Positions 6,328 through 7,099 of a DNA stretch of 7,099 nucleotides are shown in pieces. Each line of letters begins with the position of its first letter. Position 1 is the stretch's first letter. The position numbers and the translations under genes are program-made. The notes below the pieces were generated by a model. The model searched no databases. It was not told the origin of the DNA and was given only the letters and a program-made list of their open reading frames with translations. The DNA comes from Pleurocapsa sp. MO_226.B13 (GTDB lineage Bacteria; Cyanobacteriota; Cyanobacteriia; Cyanobacteriales; Xenococcaceae), in assembly GCA_030064795.1 (NCBI GenBank), contig JASJEI010000418.1:1-7099 (forward strand), in the 5' to 3' direction.

Positions 6328-6890
6328 TAAGAGCCAGTTTAAAAAAGGCGATCGCGCTATTCATTACTATCGATAGAACACAATGGAAAACTAATAATAT
6401 TTCCATGGTAAGTGTGATTTGGAACAAAAGAGCCTTACCAATTTATTGGTTACTCTTAGCCAAAAAAGGTAGCAGCAATTTCTATGAACAAGTAGCGACA
6501 ATTAGACCAGTACTTCGTTTACTAAAAGATTACAAGCTAGTCATTATAGGCGATCGGGAGGATCGGAGTACAGCCTTTGCTCTTTGGCTGACCAAAAAGA
6601 AGATCTATTTTATTCTCAGGTTAAATAAGAGTACTAAAATTAGACCTCGTTATCAAAAATATCAAGCCCTTGATTCTTTAGATATCAAACCAGGAGCTAA
6701 AATTTTATACGAGAAAGTTTTAGTCACAGAAGAGAAAAGGAAAGAGAGATTTAATGTAGTAGTTTATTGGCGAAGAAAATACAATAATAAACAATTACCT
6801 AACCCCTGGTATTTACTCACTAATCTCGAAAATAAGGAAGAAGTTATCAAAATATTTGCATCCCGTGGTGGCATTGAAGCTCTACAATGA

Positions 6891-7099
6891 ATAAAAAAAT
6901 AAGGAAGGCTTCAAAAAACGACAACCTATGCAACAAAGCCGATAACTTACTCAATAAGCCGAGAGAGAAGAAAAAAAATTAGGGAGGTTTGATAGTAACT
7001 TATAACTTTTAACCACAATTGCTTGATTTTTGAAACCTCCCTAATTTTTCCATTCATTGGTCGCCTTCCTTATTTTTCAGTTCCTCTCTCGCTATGTTT
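6891..7099. other. Repeat-rich right edge with no convincing gene
   Basis: After the IS4-type reading frame ends, no recognisable protein is encoded on either strand. A small plus-strand frame from the ATG at 6887 gives about 32 lysine- and asparagine-rich residues and is probably chance. Most of this stretch is occupied by the nested inverted repeats at 6895-7077. A further weak inverted match, CGAGAGAG (6959-6966 region) with CTCTCTCG near 7084-7091, crosses them. The missing C-terminal end of the IS4-type transposase is not found up to the window edge. Confidence 0.5.
6895..7077. repeat. Two nested perfect inverted repeats built from one related motif
   Basis: The outer pair is AAAAATAAGGAAGGC (6895-6909) with its exact complement at 7063-7077. 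The inner pair is AAAAATTAGGGAGGTTT (6974-6990) with its exact complement at 7033-7049, around a 42-nt loop. The outer and inner motifs align at 13 of 16 positions, and every difference on the left is matched by a compensating one on the right. They may be terminal repeats of two nested small elements that replaced the end of the IS4-type element, or a structured bidirectional terminator. The inner right arm ends in a T run, but its loop is long for a terminator. Confidence 0.6.

Larger units (their letters stand above)
4795..6886 (+). pseudogene. IS4-type DDE transposase, split by two nested insertions, frameshifted and 3'-truncated
   Basis: Three pieces of one transposase are visible. The ATG at 4795 opens MLPEFYIEYLKT, and the frame resumes after a MITE-like insert as LPSSEFLTLQILVWLL, SRRKKIQRFLMLP and LLWFPLIKKII. 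After the IS630 element it continues as KSQFKKGDR, and one extra base near 6356 shifts it to LFITIDRTQWKTNN, SVIWNKRALPIYW, GSSNFYEQ, IIGDREDRS and PWYLLTNLE. The catalytic Asp residues of IDRTQW and GDRE are both present. The family has GDREF at the second motif, so GDRED is slightly unusual. Homology stops at GGIEAL; the C-terminal region with the catalytic Glu is absent, replaced by the repeat-rich DNA after 6886. Joining the pieces by removing the two TA-bounded insertions gives one continuous reading. The gene is certainly dead. Confidence 0.88.

Noticed and set aside
6887..6980. Short plus-strand frame starting at 6887, Lys/Asn-rich, about 32 codons
   Set aside because: It overlaps the repeat motifs, has low complexity from A-rich sequence and no recognisable similarity.
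6895..7077. CRISPR-like array
   Set aside because: The repeats are inverted, not direct, at irregular spacing, with no spacers of constant length and no cas genes.

Overview
The window looks like an AT-rich cyanobacterial accessory region. At least twelve copies of the HIP1 octamer GCGATCGC are scattered through it, and its mobile-element proteins resemble cyanobacterial IS5-, IS4- and IS630-type transposases and telomere-resolvase-like proteins. These family calls are from memory of sequence motifs; no search was run.

Left third (1-2094) is ordinary chromosomal-type gene content. A minus-strand pair encodes a Rossmann-fold NAD(P)H-binding protein and a short DUF4345-like membrane protein. 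A divergent AraC-family regulator shares the intergenic region, which carries a direct repeat that could be its operator. The likely logic is a regulator controlling the adjacent small redox operon.

Middle (2307-4617) holds two recombinase genes on the minus strand. The first is a serine resolvase/invertase remnant that has lost its N-terminal catalytic part. Directly beside it sits a complete 910-bp IS5-family element (2740-3649) with 15-bp perfect terminal inverted repeats and a TTA target duplication; its transposase is broken. Next is a roughly 300-codon gene that I read as a telomere resolvase (protelomerase)-like tyrosine-recombinase relative, the most unusual gene here. Its start codon is unclear, so it may be 5'-damaged.

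Right third (4727-6890) is a nested transposon wreck. An IS4-type transposase gene on the plus strand has been hit by a 90-bp MITE-like insertion (4833-4920 plus TA), by a 1202-bp IS630-family element (5126-6327 plus TA) lying in the opposite orientation, and by a one-base frameshift at a HIP1 site. It is also cut off at its 3' end. Removing the two insertions by their TA duplications rebuilds a continuous transposase reading, which dates both insertions after the IS4-type element. The IS630 transposase itself carries about five frameshifts.

The right edge (6891-7099) has no convincing gene. It holds four copies of a related 15-17-bp motif arranged as two nested perfect inverted repeats. The two pairs differ from each other by compensated substitutions, which suggests nested small mobile elements or a conserved structured site. 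Overall this is a recombination-rich accessory region; the window does not show a clearly intact new multi-gene system.
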